A program made the translations under genes and the position numbers. A stretch of 64,000 bases of DNA. It comes from Thecamonas trahens ATCC 50062. Its lineage: Eukaryota > Apusozoa > Apusomonadida > Apusomonadidae. The DNA lies in assembly GCF_000142905.1 (NCBI RefSeq), contig NW_013657677.1, forward strand, positions 310,001-374,000, written 5' to 3'. Below the pieces are notes generated by a model, which worked only from the letters and a program-made list of their open reading frames with translations, made no database searches and was not told the DNA's origin. Below are positions 8,662-17,686 of this stretch, in pieces; the first letter of the stretch is position 1, and every line of letters starts with the position of its first letter.

Positions 8662-9569
8662 CTAGCTGCTACTGCGGGCACGCTTCGGCTTTGCCACCAC
8701 CATCCACGTCGTACCAAAGTGGAAGCGACGAAGCGAGACAATCTCGAGGTCGGCAGCATCAAGCAGGGCGCCGATGTCGCGGTTCCACCAGCAGCCCCAC
8801 TTGGATGCATGATCGAGGGCCCGTGAGTCGAGGAACTCGTTGAGCCAGTTGTAGTGCCCGCGGCCATGCTCGAGGAGGAGCAGTTGCGCGTCGTCGGTCT
8901 CGGCAAGCAGACTGCGCATGATGCGGAGCGCCGCCACGGGGTCCTCGTACGAGCAGAGGCCGAACGAGTCGACAATGGTGTCAAACTTGGCCGGGAGCGT
9001 TAGCTCGGGCGAGAGCTCGACGAGAGGGCGGAGGACGCCGGTCGACGTGGGCTCTGGCGGAGCGGCCGGCGCCGACGCCAGCGCCCCGGCAAGATCCTCG
9101 ATGGAGACGGACCAGTAGAGCGGGGCGAGGGACGCGAAGTCTGCGGCCTTGGCGCGGGCAACGTTGAGCATCGGCTCGGAGCAGTCGATGAGGAGGACCG
9201 TGTCAACGGCCGAGGCGCGCAGATACGGCAGGTTGCGGCCGGTGCCGGCGGCAACCTCGAGGACGGCGCCGTGGGCTTGGCGGACGAGCAGGCGGCGGAG
9301 GAGGCCAAGGCCCATAAAGAACTCCTCAAAGGCCACAAAGCCGTCGTAGCCGTCGGCCTCGGCATCGTACGCCGCACGCCGCTTGGCCTCGGGTACCAGT
9401 GCCGCCACCTCATCGTCGCTCACATCCAGCACCAGCCGGCCACCCCCGCGCCGACGCTGTCGCGTCTCGTCGGCGAGCCCGTCGACTGCGACGACGACGG
9501 CCAGGCAAAGACGACGGCGGCAGTGAGGACGCCTGCGCCGAGAGCGGCCACGTTTCGGGGGCGGAACAT
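8662..9569 (-). CDS. SAM-dependent methyltransferase, OMS1-like
   Basis: About 302 residues. The start at 9569 gives MFRPRNVAALGAGVLTAAVV, a presequence plus membrane helix suited to the mitochondrial inner membrane, as in yeast OMS1. The frame then changes in a run of five C on the plus strand (9443-9447); one more C joins it to RLVLDVSDDEVAALV. The methyltransferase core follows: AVLEVAAGTGRNLPYL (SAM motif I), VLLIDCSEPMLNVARAK, FDTIVDSFGLCSYEDP (motif II region), LLLLEHGRGHYNWLNEFLD and the WGCWWNRDI segment typical of the family. The substrate is unknown. Its 3' end faces NUP50 across a short spacer. Confidence 0.75.
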
Positions 9570-9699
9570 CGAGGGCGTTTGCGTGTGCGGCTGTGAGACA
9601 AGTACGTGTTTGCTTGGTATTAGCTCTCGTCTGCGTCTGCGTCACAGCGTGGGGCGGCGATGGCACCAAGTCAGACTGGGTCTAAAGGAGATCATTGCG

Positions 9700-10353
9700 C
9701 TAGGTGCAAGATTGCGGGGAGAGACGAGTAGAGCTATTGCTCAGGGGTATAGCCTGGGCCGCTGGAGGAGGGTCGGACGGGGTGGCAGAGTATGAGGCTC
9801 CCGCGTCGGCCGGGGTCACCGAGCCGGCAGCAGGTTGCGGCCGCTGCGGCTTGGAGAACATGAGCGGATGATGCGGCGGCGGCTGGAAGGCCGGGGCGGG
9901 GATGTAGTGCGGATAGAAATGGGCAGGTTGCGGGCCATGCGGTTGGGCGTAGCCGTGCGGTTGGGCGTAGCCGTGCGGCTGGGCGTAGCCGTGCGACGCG
10001 GCAGCGGGCTGAACGGCACGGCGTGCGGCATTCTCGGCGAGCAGAGCCTGGTAGTTGTTCTGCGAGTTGCGGCAGCAATAGTACCAACAGCAAGCAGATG
10101 CGCAGATGATGACGGCAATGATAAGGCCGATGATGACGAGGATGACCCAGGTGTCGAGGTTGCAATCGCGCGTGTTGTTGCAGTCAAAGGCGCAAATGTC
10201 GGTGCTCAAGACGGTGATGACATTGTTGCAATGCGTAGGTCCGGAGCATCCGCACGATTGTGGCGAACCACTTTGGATTTCGATGCAGCACTGCTCGCCT
10301 GCTGCGCTGCCGAGGATGGCGAGGAGAGCCACGAGAACAACCCACGTGACCAT
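9700..10353 (-). CDS. Type I membrane protein with Cys-rich ectodomain and HGYAQP repeats
   Basis: A 217-residue protein of unrecognised family. A cleavable signal peptide (residues 1-19, ending SAAG) precedes a small ectodomain of about 48 residues with ten Cys (including CC, CGC, CAFDC) and one NNT sequon. One transmembrane helix follows (about 68-90, TWVILVIIGLIIAVIICASA), with a Cys/Trp-rich juxtamembrane CCWYYCC that could be acylated. The cytosolic tail has three HGYAQP hexamers encoded by an exact 18-base repeat, then Pro/His/Tyr-rich sequence. The layout is Shisa-like, but I see no family-defining Cys pattern. It could be an adaptor-type surface protein. Confidence 0.7.
   Translation of the reverse strand: MVTWVVLVALLAILGSAAGEQCCIEIQSGSPQSCGCSGPTHCNNVITVLSTDICAFDCNNTRDCNLDTWVILVIIGLIIAVIICASACCWYYCCRNSQNNYQALLAENAARRAVQPAAASHGYAQPHGYAQPHGYAQPHGPQPAHFYPHYIPAPAFQPPPHHPLMFSKPQRPQPAAGSVTPADAGASYSATPSDPPPAAQAIPLSNSSTRLSPQSCT
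9938..9996. repeat. 18-bp tandem repeat coding HGYAQP
   Basis: Three near-identical copies of an 18-base unit (containing TTGGGCGTAGCCGTGCG on the plus strand) inside the cytosolic tail of the Cys-rich membrane protein. The unit length keeps the frame. Confidence 0.85.
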
Positions 10354-10911
10354 GACTTGCGATGCGGGGCGGGCAAGGGAAAGGAGGGAGGGAGGGAGAG
10401 CGTGTTGCTGTGCCTGTGCCTGTGTCTATGTCTGTGTCTGTGTCTGTGTCTGTGCTTGCGGGGCAACCCTCGTGCTTTCCGGTGCTTTCCGGAGTGAAGA
10501 GTGTGCCTCTTGTGTATGTGTACGTCGTGAGTGTGTGAGTGCTTGTGCGGGGCAGCCTTGATTGGTGTCGTGCGCAAAACAGAAACGGCGGGATGTCGAG
10601 CCTCGCACGCATGGTCCGAATCGAAGCCTTGTGGTCGGCCTCAACGTGAGCAAAGGCCTTCCGAACGGCTAAGATCTTCTTACGCTTGCGCGCGCGCTTG
10701 GAACACGTCGATGTTATCCTTGAGCTAGCGGCGGTGTGTTGAACGATGATGATGATGTGCAGACTTCGAATCGAACGAATGTTCAGCTGTGTCACTTTTC
10801 GCTTGCCTCGTTTCGGCCGTTGGACGGAGGGAGAGCGAAATTGTGGACGAGGCCCCGTCAGGGACGACCAATAGCAAAGACACACGCCTCGCCTTGTCCG
10901 TCGGCCGCACC
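10354..10911. other. Divergent spacer with TGTGTC microsatellite
   Basis: Between the Cys-rich membrane protein and the ODAD1-like gene. It contains a TGTGCC/TGTGTC hexamer tract at about 10408-10456 and a GTGTATGTGT stretch near 10510. No gene was seen. The ODAD1-like start has a good context (gcaccATGg). Confidence 0.5.
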
Positions 10912-12849
10912 ATGGCCACCACAGACAACGATGGCGGCTCAGGTACGGGTGTGCACCAGAGGGGAGGGGGGAGGTGTGTGTGGGGGGAGGTGGGTGCGGC
11001 AAGGGTGCCAGTGTCGGTAGGGGTAGTGGCGAGGAGGAGGGGGAGTGCCGTTGGGCGCCTCTGCCGCCAGGCGGAAGGAGGCGCGGGAGGCTGTGGCGGG
11101 CGACTCACAGAGAGGACGGTGTGCGGAATGGGACCATGGATGTGCGCGGGATACGTAGTGTCAAAGGAGCTGGAGCGACTGCAGCGCGAGTATCGGTACA
11201 TGGAGGTGGACCGCAAGTCGTATGGCGACCTCTCGCAGAATGTGATCCGGAAGCAGCGGCAGACGATTGAGCGGTGGAAGAAGGAGAACGAGCACCTGCG
11301 GTCGGAGCTGGCGGCGATCGAGTCGCAGCAAGAGGCCGAAGAGACGGACGCAGTCATGTCGGAGAAGCTGGACGAGCTCAACTCGCGGTGCGAGTTTTAC
11401 GCAGGCAAGATCGAGGCCGAGGAGGAGCGGATGGAGACGCTGCGCTCACAGATCAAGCTTCTGGAGCGCAAGATCAAGGAGCAGCGCGAGGTCATGGGTG
11501 GAGTCAACGCAGCCATCTCCAACTCTCAGACGGTGGCCAAGCAGATTCGGGTGTTGGAGAACAGGCTTGACAAGGCGCTGGTCAAGTTCAACTCTGCGCT
11601 CTCGCACAACAAGAAGCTCCGCGAGGAAATCGACAACCTTCGCCGCGAGCGCGTCGTCTTTGACGGCATCTATCGCAAGCTCGAGAAGCAACTGGTGGAG
11701 AAGAAGAAGCGCATGGCTGACATCATCGAGGTCTCCAACTCGGCGTACGACGCCCGCGACATGGCGCAAGACAAGATGAACCGCCTCAAGGAGTCGCACA
11801 TGCGTGCCATGGCCCAGCTCGATGCCGAGATGATGAACATGAACCGCGTGCTCAAGTCGGAGCGCCGCGCCAAGAACTTTATCGCCATCAAGGAGCAGGA
11901 GCGCGCCAACACCGCGGCCGGCCGCCGGACACGCTCGCGCAAGAACGGCGGCGGCGGCGGGCGCGGCGGCGGCGGCGACGCCGCTGCAGGCGTCGCCGCC
12001 TCGGCAGCAGCCGCGCCCTGGGCCCAGCCCAAGCTCAAGTCGTCGACCGAGTCCAACGCAGAGATCATCCAGACGTACGAGGAGGCGTTTGACAAGATCC
12101 AGGCCGCCACCCTCATCTCAGACATCGATGAGCTCGTCTCGACCTTTATCGAAGTCGAGGACCAAAACTTCTCGCTCTTCAACTTTGTCAACGACCTGCA
12201 GAACGAGACCGAGAAGCTCGAGGAGCAGATTGCCGACCTCCGCGCAAAGATCTCCGAGACCAAGACCGAGGGCGAGACGTCGGACGCGCAGCGGCGGCAC
12301 CTGCTCAAGTCGCTCTCGCACAAGCTGGCCAAGACCGAGGCCCGCGCCGACCAGTACGAGTCCAAGTACAAGACCGCCCGCAAGGTCATGAACAATCTCA
12401 AATCGGCCGTCCACTCTATCTTCAACAAGATCGGCTGCTCGTCCGAGGAGATCAACGACGTGCTCGGCGACGCAGGCACCACCGACTCGAACATCATGCA
12501 GTATCTCGCCCTCATCGAGCGCCGCGCCGCAGAGATCATCCACGAGGTCGCCGCCCGCAAGCTCGCCGAGGAGGATGCAGACGATGACTACCACCGCTCC
12601 AAGCGTGGCGGCCTCGTCGCCATCCTCTCGCAGCAGCGTGTCCCGCCTGGTGGTGACCGCATCGTCATCGCCGCCCCGTCGTCCATGGGCGATGTTGACG
12701 AGTTTGACGAGGAGTCGGACGAGGAGTCGCAGCGACCCTTTACCCGCGACGAGCTCAAGGCTCTCTCGCGCAAGGGCGCTACCAAGAAGAAGAACGAGCG
12801 GTCGCGCCGTCGGGGCGGCACCTCTCGCCGCCGTCGCCAGCATCGTTGA
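10912..12849 (+). CDS. Outer dynein arm docking complex coiled-coil protein (ODAD1/CCDC63/DC2-like)
   Basis: About 573 residues from exons 10912-10942 and 11159-12849. The intron (donor GTACGG, acceptor ACGTAG) is 216 nt and contains no stop in frame, so an unspliced reading is also open. The N-terminus joins as MATTDNDGGSVSKELERLQ. Long heptad-rich helices follow. The segments YRYMEVDRKSYGDLSQNVIR, QIRVLENRLDKALVKFN and LRRERVVFDGIYRKLEKQLV match the CCDC63/CCDC114 (Chlamydomonas DC2) family, which anchors outer dynein arms on doublet microtubules. A Gly-rich and basic insertion sits near residue 310. The C-terminus is acidic then Arg-rich. Length fits the family (about 560-670). Confidence 0.85.
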   Translation: MATTDNDGGSGTGVHQRGGGRCVWGEVGAARVPVSVGVVARRRGSAVGRLCRQAEGGAGGCGGRLTERTVCGMGPWMCAGYVVSKELERLQREYRYMEVDRKSYGDLSQNVIRKQRQTIERWKKENEHLRSELAAIESQQEAEETDAVMSEKLDELNSRCEFYAGKIEAEEERMETLRSQIKLLERKIKEQREVMGGVNAAISNSQTVAKQIRVLENRLDKALVKFNSALSHNKKLREEIDNLRRERVVFDGIYRKLEKQLVEKKKRMADIIEVSNSAYDARDMAQDKMNRLKESHMRAMAQLDAEMMNMNRVLKSERRAKNFIAIKEQERANTAAGRRTRSRKNGGGGGRGGGGDAAAGVAASAAAAPWAQPKLKSSTESNAEIIQTYEEAFDKIQAATLISDIDELVSTFIEVEDQNFSLFNFVNDLQNETEKLEEQIADLRAKISETKTEGETSDAQRRHLLKSLSHKLAKTEARADQYESKYKTARKVMNNLKSAVHSIFNKIGCSSEEINDVLGDAGTTDSNIMQYLALIERRAAEIIHEVAARKLAEEDADDDYHRSKRGGLVAILSQQRVPPGGDRIVIAAPSSMGDVDEFDEESDEESQRPFTRDELKALSRKGATKKKNERSRRRGGTSRRRRQHR

Positions 12850-12914
12850 GCTTGTCGACATGATGGTAAACAGAGCACAGGGGCTTGGCAAGAGATCCCG
12901 CGGTTCGCCGCCTG

Positions 12915-12961
12915 TCCGTCCCCCCCCCCCCCCCCTCACCTCACCTCACCTCACCTCACAT
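12915..12961. repeat. Poly-C run and CTCAC pentamer repeat upstream of the TPR gene
   Basis: A run of about 15 C (about 12920-12934) followed by four to five CTCAC units ends eight bases before the next start codon, in the same-strand spacer between the ODAD1-like and TPR genes. Confidence 0.8.
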
Positions 12962-12969
12962 CCACCAGC

Positions 12970-14433
12970 ATGGCCACTCCGTTCAAACTCGGCAGTGCGG
13001 GCGAGCTCAAGGCCCAGGGCAACCGGCTTGTCGGCCGCGGCAAGTATGAGGCTGCCGCCGCGGTGTACGCCCGGGCTCTGGCGGCGGTGTCAGCCGGCGA
13101 CCCGGAGAAGCTCGCCACGCCGCTGCTGCTCAATCTCGCGCTCTGCCACACAAAGACCGGCGCGTTCGGCGCTGCGTTACAGGCTGCCACGCGTGCCGTC
13201 GACGATTGCGGTCAGGCTGATGTCCTTCTTCCAAAGGCTTTATATCGTCGCGCTGCCGCCCTGGTAGGCCTTGCCGAGGCCGCCCAGCCCGGCAGCGGAC
13301 GGGCGTCAGCTGTCGCCCGCGCCACCGCCGACATTGCTGCGGCGCGGGAAATAGCCCCGGCCAAGGACGTCAAGGCGCTGGCAGCTCTGGCCGCCCGCGC
13401 TGCCGCACTCGAGCCAGCCTTTGCTGATGGGGCTGCGGCTGACGCGGCCGCATCCGACGACGGACCGCCGCCGCTCGAGGTCGCCGCCACCGGCACTGCT
13501 GCTGATTCTGATGCTGCTGCTGCCGGTGCTGCTACCGCATCTGACGACGGCCCGCCGCCGCTGGAAGAGTCGATTGTGGCGCGCCACGCAGTGGCGCGGC
13601 GGCGGGCTGCTGGCGGGTCTGCAGCGGCCAAGCCGTCGCCTGCGGCTGCCAAGCCGGCCGTCGCCGCGAGCGCGGACGACCTCGACTCGGACGATGACTC
13701 GGACTCGGGCGAGTTCGAGTCTTACATGGCAGCGACGCGGAATCAGCCAGGTGCGGGGCTCAAGCGGGGGTTTCTTGAAGAGAGCAAGAGCGAGGCAGAT
13801 CGTGACAAGGACTCTCAGCTCAAGTCGGGCCAGCCAGCAGACATGCTGCGAATGAGCGACGACGGAGCGTCGGCTCGTCTCGTCATGCCCGAAGTCCAGG
13901 CCGCCATGCAGGACAAGTCTGGCATGGCATCAGTTCTTGGCTCGGATGCATGGGTCACGCCGCAGCTCATGGAGCGGGTGGCGAGCGATCCGATTCTGGC
14001 CAAGGGCCTGACTAACCCCGCGTTTATGGAGGCGCTGTCCGAGTTTCAGACCTCGCCACAGGCCGCCATGGCCAAGTACGCTCACGATCCGGCTGTCCAG
14101 ACCTTTCTCCGCAAGTTTGCTGGCCTCCTCGGCGAGCACTTTGAGGCGCTCGGCAAGGCCGAGGCCGACGCGGCTGCGGCTGCGGCTGCTTCCGGCAGTG
14201 GGCAGGAGCCGCTCATCCAAACCGTCGAGGAGCGCGAGGCTGACGAGGCTGCCCGCGCTGCAGTTCAGGATCCAGCGGTTCGCGAGGCGATGATGGACCC
14301 CAAGGTCCAGGTCGTCATCGCAGCTCTCCAGCGCGGCGACCAGGCCGCTGTCCAGGCCGCTCTGAGAGACCGCGACGTTACGGACCGCATCCAGGTCCTC
14401 GTCCGCGCTGGCGTTCTTGGTGTTGCTGGATGA
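12970..14433 (+). CDS. TPR and STI1-domain co-chaperone-like protein
   Basis: A 487-residue protein. Residues about 8-110 form TPR-type helices (LKAQGNRLVGRGKYEAAAAV, LLNLALCHTKTGAFGAALQA). A low-complexity Ala/Asp linker contains the same ASDDGPPPLE peptide twice (about 157 and 192) and an acidic DLDSDDDSDSGEFESYM stretch. The C-terminal part is STI1/DP-like: WVTPQLMERVASDPILAKGL, NPAFMEALSEFQTSPQAAMA, YAHDPAVQTFLRKF, then a second Gln/Ala-rich helical segment. TPR plus STI1 architecture suggests an HSP70/HSP90 adaptor, but carboxylate-clamp residues were not checked. The stop is 33 bases from the stop of the opposite coiled-coil gene. Confidence 0.7.
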   Translation: MATPFKLGSAGELKAQGNRLVGRGKYEAAAAVYARALAAVSAGDPEKLATPLLLNLALCHTKTGAFGAALQAATRAVDDCGQADVLLPKALYRRAAALVGLAEAAQPGSGRASAVARATADIAAAREIAPAKDVKALAALAARAAALEPAFADGAAADAAASDDGPPPLEVAATGTAADSDAAAAGAATASDDGPPPLEESIVARHAVARRRAAGGSAAAKPSPAAAKPAVAASADDLDSDDDSDSGEFESYMAATRNQPGAGLKRGFLEESKSEADRDKDSQLKSGQPADMLRMSDDGASARLVMPEVQAAMQDKSGMASVLGSDAWVTPQLMERVASDPILAKGLTNPAFMEALSEFQTSPQAAMAKYAHDPAVQTFLRKFAGLLGEHFEALGKAEADAAAAAAASGSGQEPLIQTVEEREADEAARAAVQDPAVREAMMDPKVQVVIAALQRGDQAAVQAALRDRDVTDRIQVLVRAGVLGVAG

Positions 14434-14466
14434 CTTTTCATTTGAAGGCGGCCTTACCGATATGGG

Positions 14467-17409
14467 TCAGTTCCGCCGGGCCCGCTCGGCCATGAGCCGA
14501 CGAGTGCTCTCGAGCTCGCGCTGCAGTGCAAGGACCTGCGCCTCCTTGGACTCGACGGATGCTGAAATGGCGCGGAGTTGACGGGCCTCGGGCGAGGCGA
14601 GCGGCGAGGCGCGAGGAGGCGAGGCTCGACGAGGCGAGGCGCGAGGAGGCGAGCCCGCCACACTTGCCGCCGAGTCGTTCATGAGCTCGGCCAGCTGCGA
14701 GCGGAGCTGGTGCGCCAGCTGGGTCACCGAGCTCTCCTTGGCAACGAGGTCGTCGCGTGAGGTGTTGCCGTCGAGCATGCGCGCCGACTCTTCGTCGCGG
14801 CGCTCGCGCTCGAGCCTCGACTTCATCTGCAGATCCATGAGCTTGACCTGGTCGAGGAGGCGCCGCATCTCGCCCTGGACCCCCTCGTACGAGTTCTGCA
14901 GCGCGTTGAGATCGTCCTTGAGCATGGCGTTCTCGCGCTCCAGAAAGTCGATTTGCAGCCGGAGCGAGTCGCCCTCCTGCTTGGCGCGCGAAGCTTGGGC
15001 GCCGGTGGCGGCAACCTTGTCGTTGGCCTCGGCGAGCGAAGCAGCCATCGACTGGCGCTCGGTGGTGAGTGCGTTGATCTCGGCCATGGCCGCCGTCAGC
15101 TGCGAGTGCATCGAGTCGGACGTCGAGTCCTTGAACGCCGTCGCCTGCTCCATGCCGGCAATGACCTGCTGCGCCTTGGCGTTGACCTCCTTGAGGGCGC
15201 GGACGTCGGCTTCGCGGGCCTCGACGGTGGCGTGCATGGCCTCGACATGGTCGAGCGCGTCGCGCAGCTCGTTCTTGCGCAGCTCGATCTCGTTCCGCAG
15301 CGACGACTCGAGCTGCTGCGCCTGCTGAAGCGCGTCGCGAAGCGCGTCGTTGTCACGCTCTTGCACAAGCAGCGTCTCCTTGACTAGCATAAACTCTTGG
15401 TTGATTGCCCGCTCAGTGTTGAGGCGATCCGCAACCTCGGCATCCTTGGCATGGATGATGGCCCGCAGCTCCTCCATCTGTGCGTCGCGATCGCGAATGA
15501 CCTCAGCCGACTGCAGGATCTCGGCTTTGAACTCGTCGTTGGCGGCGCGGGCCTCAGCGAGGCTTGCCTCCAGCTCGGCCGCTGATGCCTTGAACTGCTC
15601 GACAACCTTGGCGTGCGCCGCATCCTTGGCCCGGATAACGTCGTCCTTGGATGCCAGCGCAGCAGTCTCGCGCTCGTGCGCCGCCCGCACCTCGGCCTCG
15701 AGTCCCTGAACCTGGCTTTCGACCACCGTCAGCTCCTCTTCGTAGCGGGCGAGCGTTTGCTCGTGGGCGGTCTTGGCAGCCACCGCGTCGGCGAGTTCGG
15801 CCTCTAGCTCGGATGCGCGTTGGACTGCCTGCGACAGCTCGCCGGCATACTCGGACTCGAGCTGGACCATCTTGGCCAGGTCGGCGCTTTGGCACGAACA
15901 GCAGCCTGCGCCGATGCAAGCTCGCCGCGGAGCTCGAAAATGGCCTCGTCCTTGGTCTTGCCCGTTGAGCTGTCTTCCATCTGTGCGGTGAGAACCTGCT
16001 CGCGGAGCGCCTCGACTTGCATGCTCATCGAGTGCATGTCGGCTTCGGTCGACGCCAGCGAGTTGCGGATCCGGGTCCGCTCGCGTACGGCCTCGGCGTG
16101 AGCCAGCGACTTTTCACGGAGCTCGTCGAGGAGTGACGCCTTCTCGTTCTCGGCATGGACAAGAAGAACCTTGGACTCTTCCAGCTGCTCGCGGAGCGAG
16201 GCCATGGTCGCCCGCGTCGATGCCGACGCCGAGTGCGCCTCGCTCATCGAGTTCTGAGTCTTGGCCAGCGCAGACTTGAGCAGCTCGTTGGCCTCAGAGA
16301 GGCCGGCCGACTCGGCCTCCGCGGCCGCGGCGGCCTCACGGAGCTTGGCATTCTCGGAGCGGAGCTTGGAGAGCTCAGCCTCCTTCTCGACCAGGATGTT
16401 GTCCGAGAGTTGGACAGTGGCTTCGGACAGCTGCTTGTTCTGATCCATGATCCGCTGCGTCTCGGCCTCCCACCGGCCAAGCGCAGTCTGTAGGGTGCGA
16501 ACCTCGTCTTCCAGCGCCTCGCGATCGTGGCGGGCCGTCTCGAGGCTCTTGGTCATGGCCGCGAGCTCGGCCTTGGCTGCGCGATTCCGCGACTCGCCCG
16601 AGGCCATGTGGGACGACATGGCTGCCTGTGCAGACGTCAGCTCCTTCCGGGTCTCCTTGAGCGCGTTGTTCTTGAGCTCGAGCTCGTTGCGGAGCTTCTG
16701 AATCTCCAGATTCTGGTCAAAGACAAGGAGCTCGAGTTTGCGCGTCTCCGACTCGAGTTTGAGATGCTGCGCCTGCAAGCTGCGGGTGTACTCAGTGTTT
16801 TCGCGGATGTACGTTGCAGCCGCCGGTGCCACCGTGGTGCTTGGTACTGTCCGCACCGGAGCTGCACTGGCCGCCATCCGCATCGGCGCCGCCACAGGAG
16901 CGGGGCTTGGCCGCGCCGACACCGACCGCGACAGCTGATCCATCTTGGACTGAAGCGCCGCAATCTGCTGCGAGTGCACCGACTCGGACGCCGAGAGCTC
17001 TGCCCGCAGCGCCTCAACCTGCCCACTCGTTGAGCTCGCCAGCTGTGGACCTGACCCGATCGAGCTCATCCGCAGCGAGCGCGAGAGCGGCACCGGCGAG
17101 CCAGGCATGCTCCCTGCTGGCGTCTTGTACGGTGACGACGCCAGCTTGCGGCGGAGCGACTACACAAGAGCCACCAAAGTGGATGAGTACATATCGCATT
17201 CCCAGCTTTCCCCCATTCCGGTACGGTGGTGACAAACAGAGCGCTTCTCCAGTCGCCTGTGGTGGCTATGGCCGTGGTTGGTGACCAACGGCTGGGATGG
17301 GCGCCAAAGAGGCAGCTGGCGTGTGTGTGTGCGAGGGGGGGATGCCAAACAGCAGACGTACCTGGATGTCGGAAAGTAGCTGGTGGACATCAACATCTTC
17401 ACTGGACAT
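14467..17409 (-). CDS. Long coiled-coil protein, about 913 residues
   Basis: Unrecognised family; likely a structural or scaffold protein. Exon 1 is 17409-17362 (MSSEDVDVHQLLSDIQ, donor GTACGT) and exon 2 starts at 17159 (acceptor GTGTAG), joining cleanly as DIQSLRRKLASSPYKTP. The intron is 202 nt. Almost the whole protein from residue 40 is heptad-rich Glu/Ala/Leu coiled coil, apart from a Pro/Ala linker near residue 95. A SPPRASPRRASP-type basic Ser/Pro block near the C-terminus could be a phosphorylated or microtubule-binding region. The frame breaks once at about 15880-15886; one extra base there gives a continuous heptad pattern into ADLAKMVQLESEY. The two halves should be read as one gene. 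Confidence 0.75.
14580..14660. repeat. Degenerate GAGGCGAG repeat coding a Ser/Pro/Arg block
   Basis: Short GAGGCGAG/GCGAGGAGGC units inside the coiled-coil gene encode repeated ASPPRASPRR-like peptides. Confidence 0.6.
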
Positions 17410-17686
17410 GCTAGCCTATGTCCACACCAGTGGCGTCTGTGGATGTCTCCGAAAGGAACAGGGAAGGGGTGGGGGGGGGGGAGGAGTGACCGTGGTGGCT
17501 GTGGCCAACGACTCGCCGCCTGCGCGCGCCAAACCGTCACACACCTTTGCTTGGGGGAAGCGGCCTCTGCTTGCCGGGATAAGGCCGAGGACACTGCCAT
17601 CGTGTCATGATCATCAGCCTTTTAGAAACTATAATGCGCTGAGCATTTAGTGTAGCGTGTTAGAAGTGTGCGGCACACATGTTCGG
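17410..17686. other. Divergent spacer between coiled-coil and DLEC1 genes
   Basis: About 280 bases with a G run near 17468-17483. A small minus-strand open frame here has no coding character. Presumed bidirectional promoter; no element recognised. Confidence 0.45.

Noticed and set aside
9938-9996. Possible CRISPR-like array
   Set aside because: The 18-base units are contiguous without spacers and lie in frame within a coding region.
17160-17600. A 146-residue minus-strand frame upstream of the coiled-coil gene
   Set aside because: It crosses the proposed intron and exon 1 in another frame and has no coding character.
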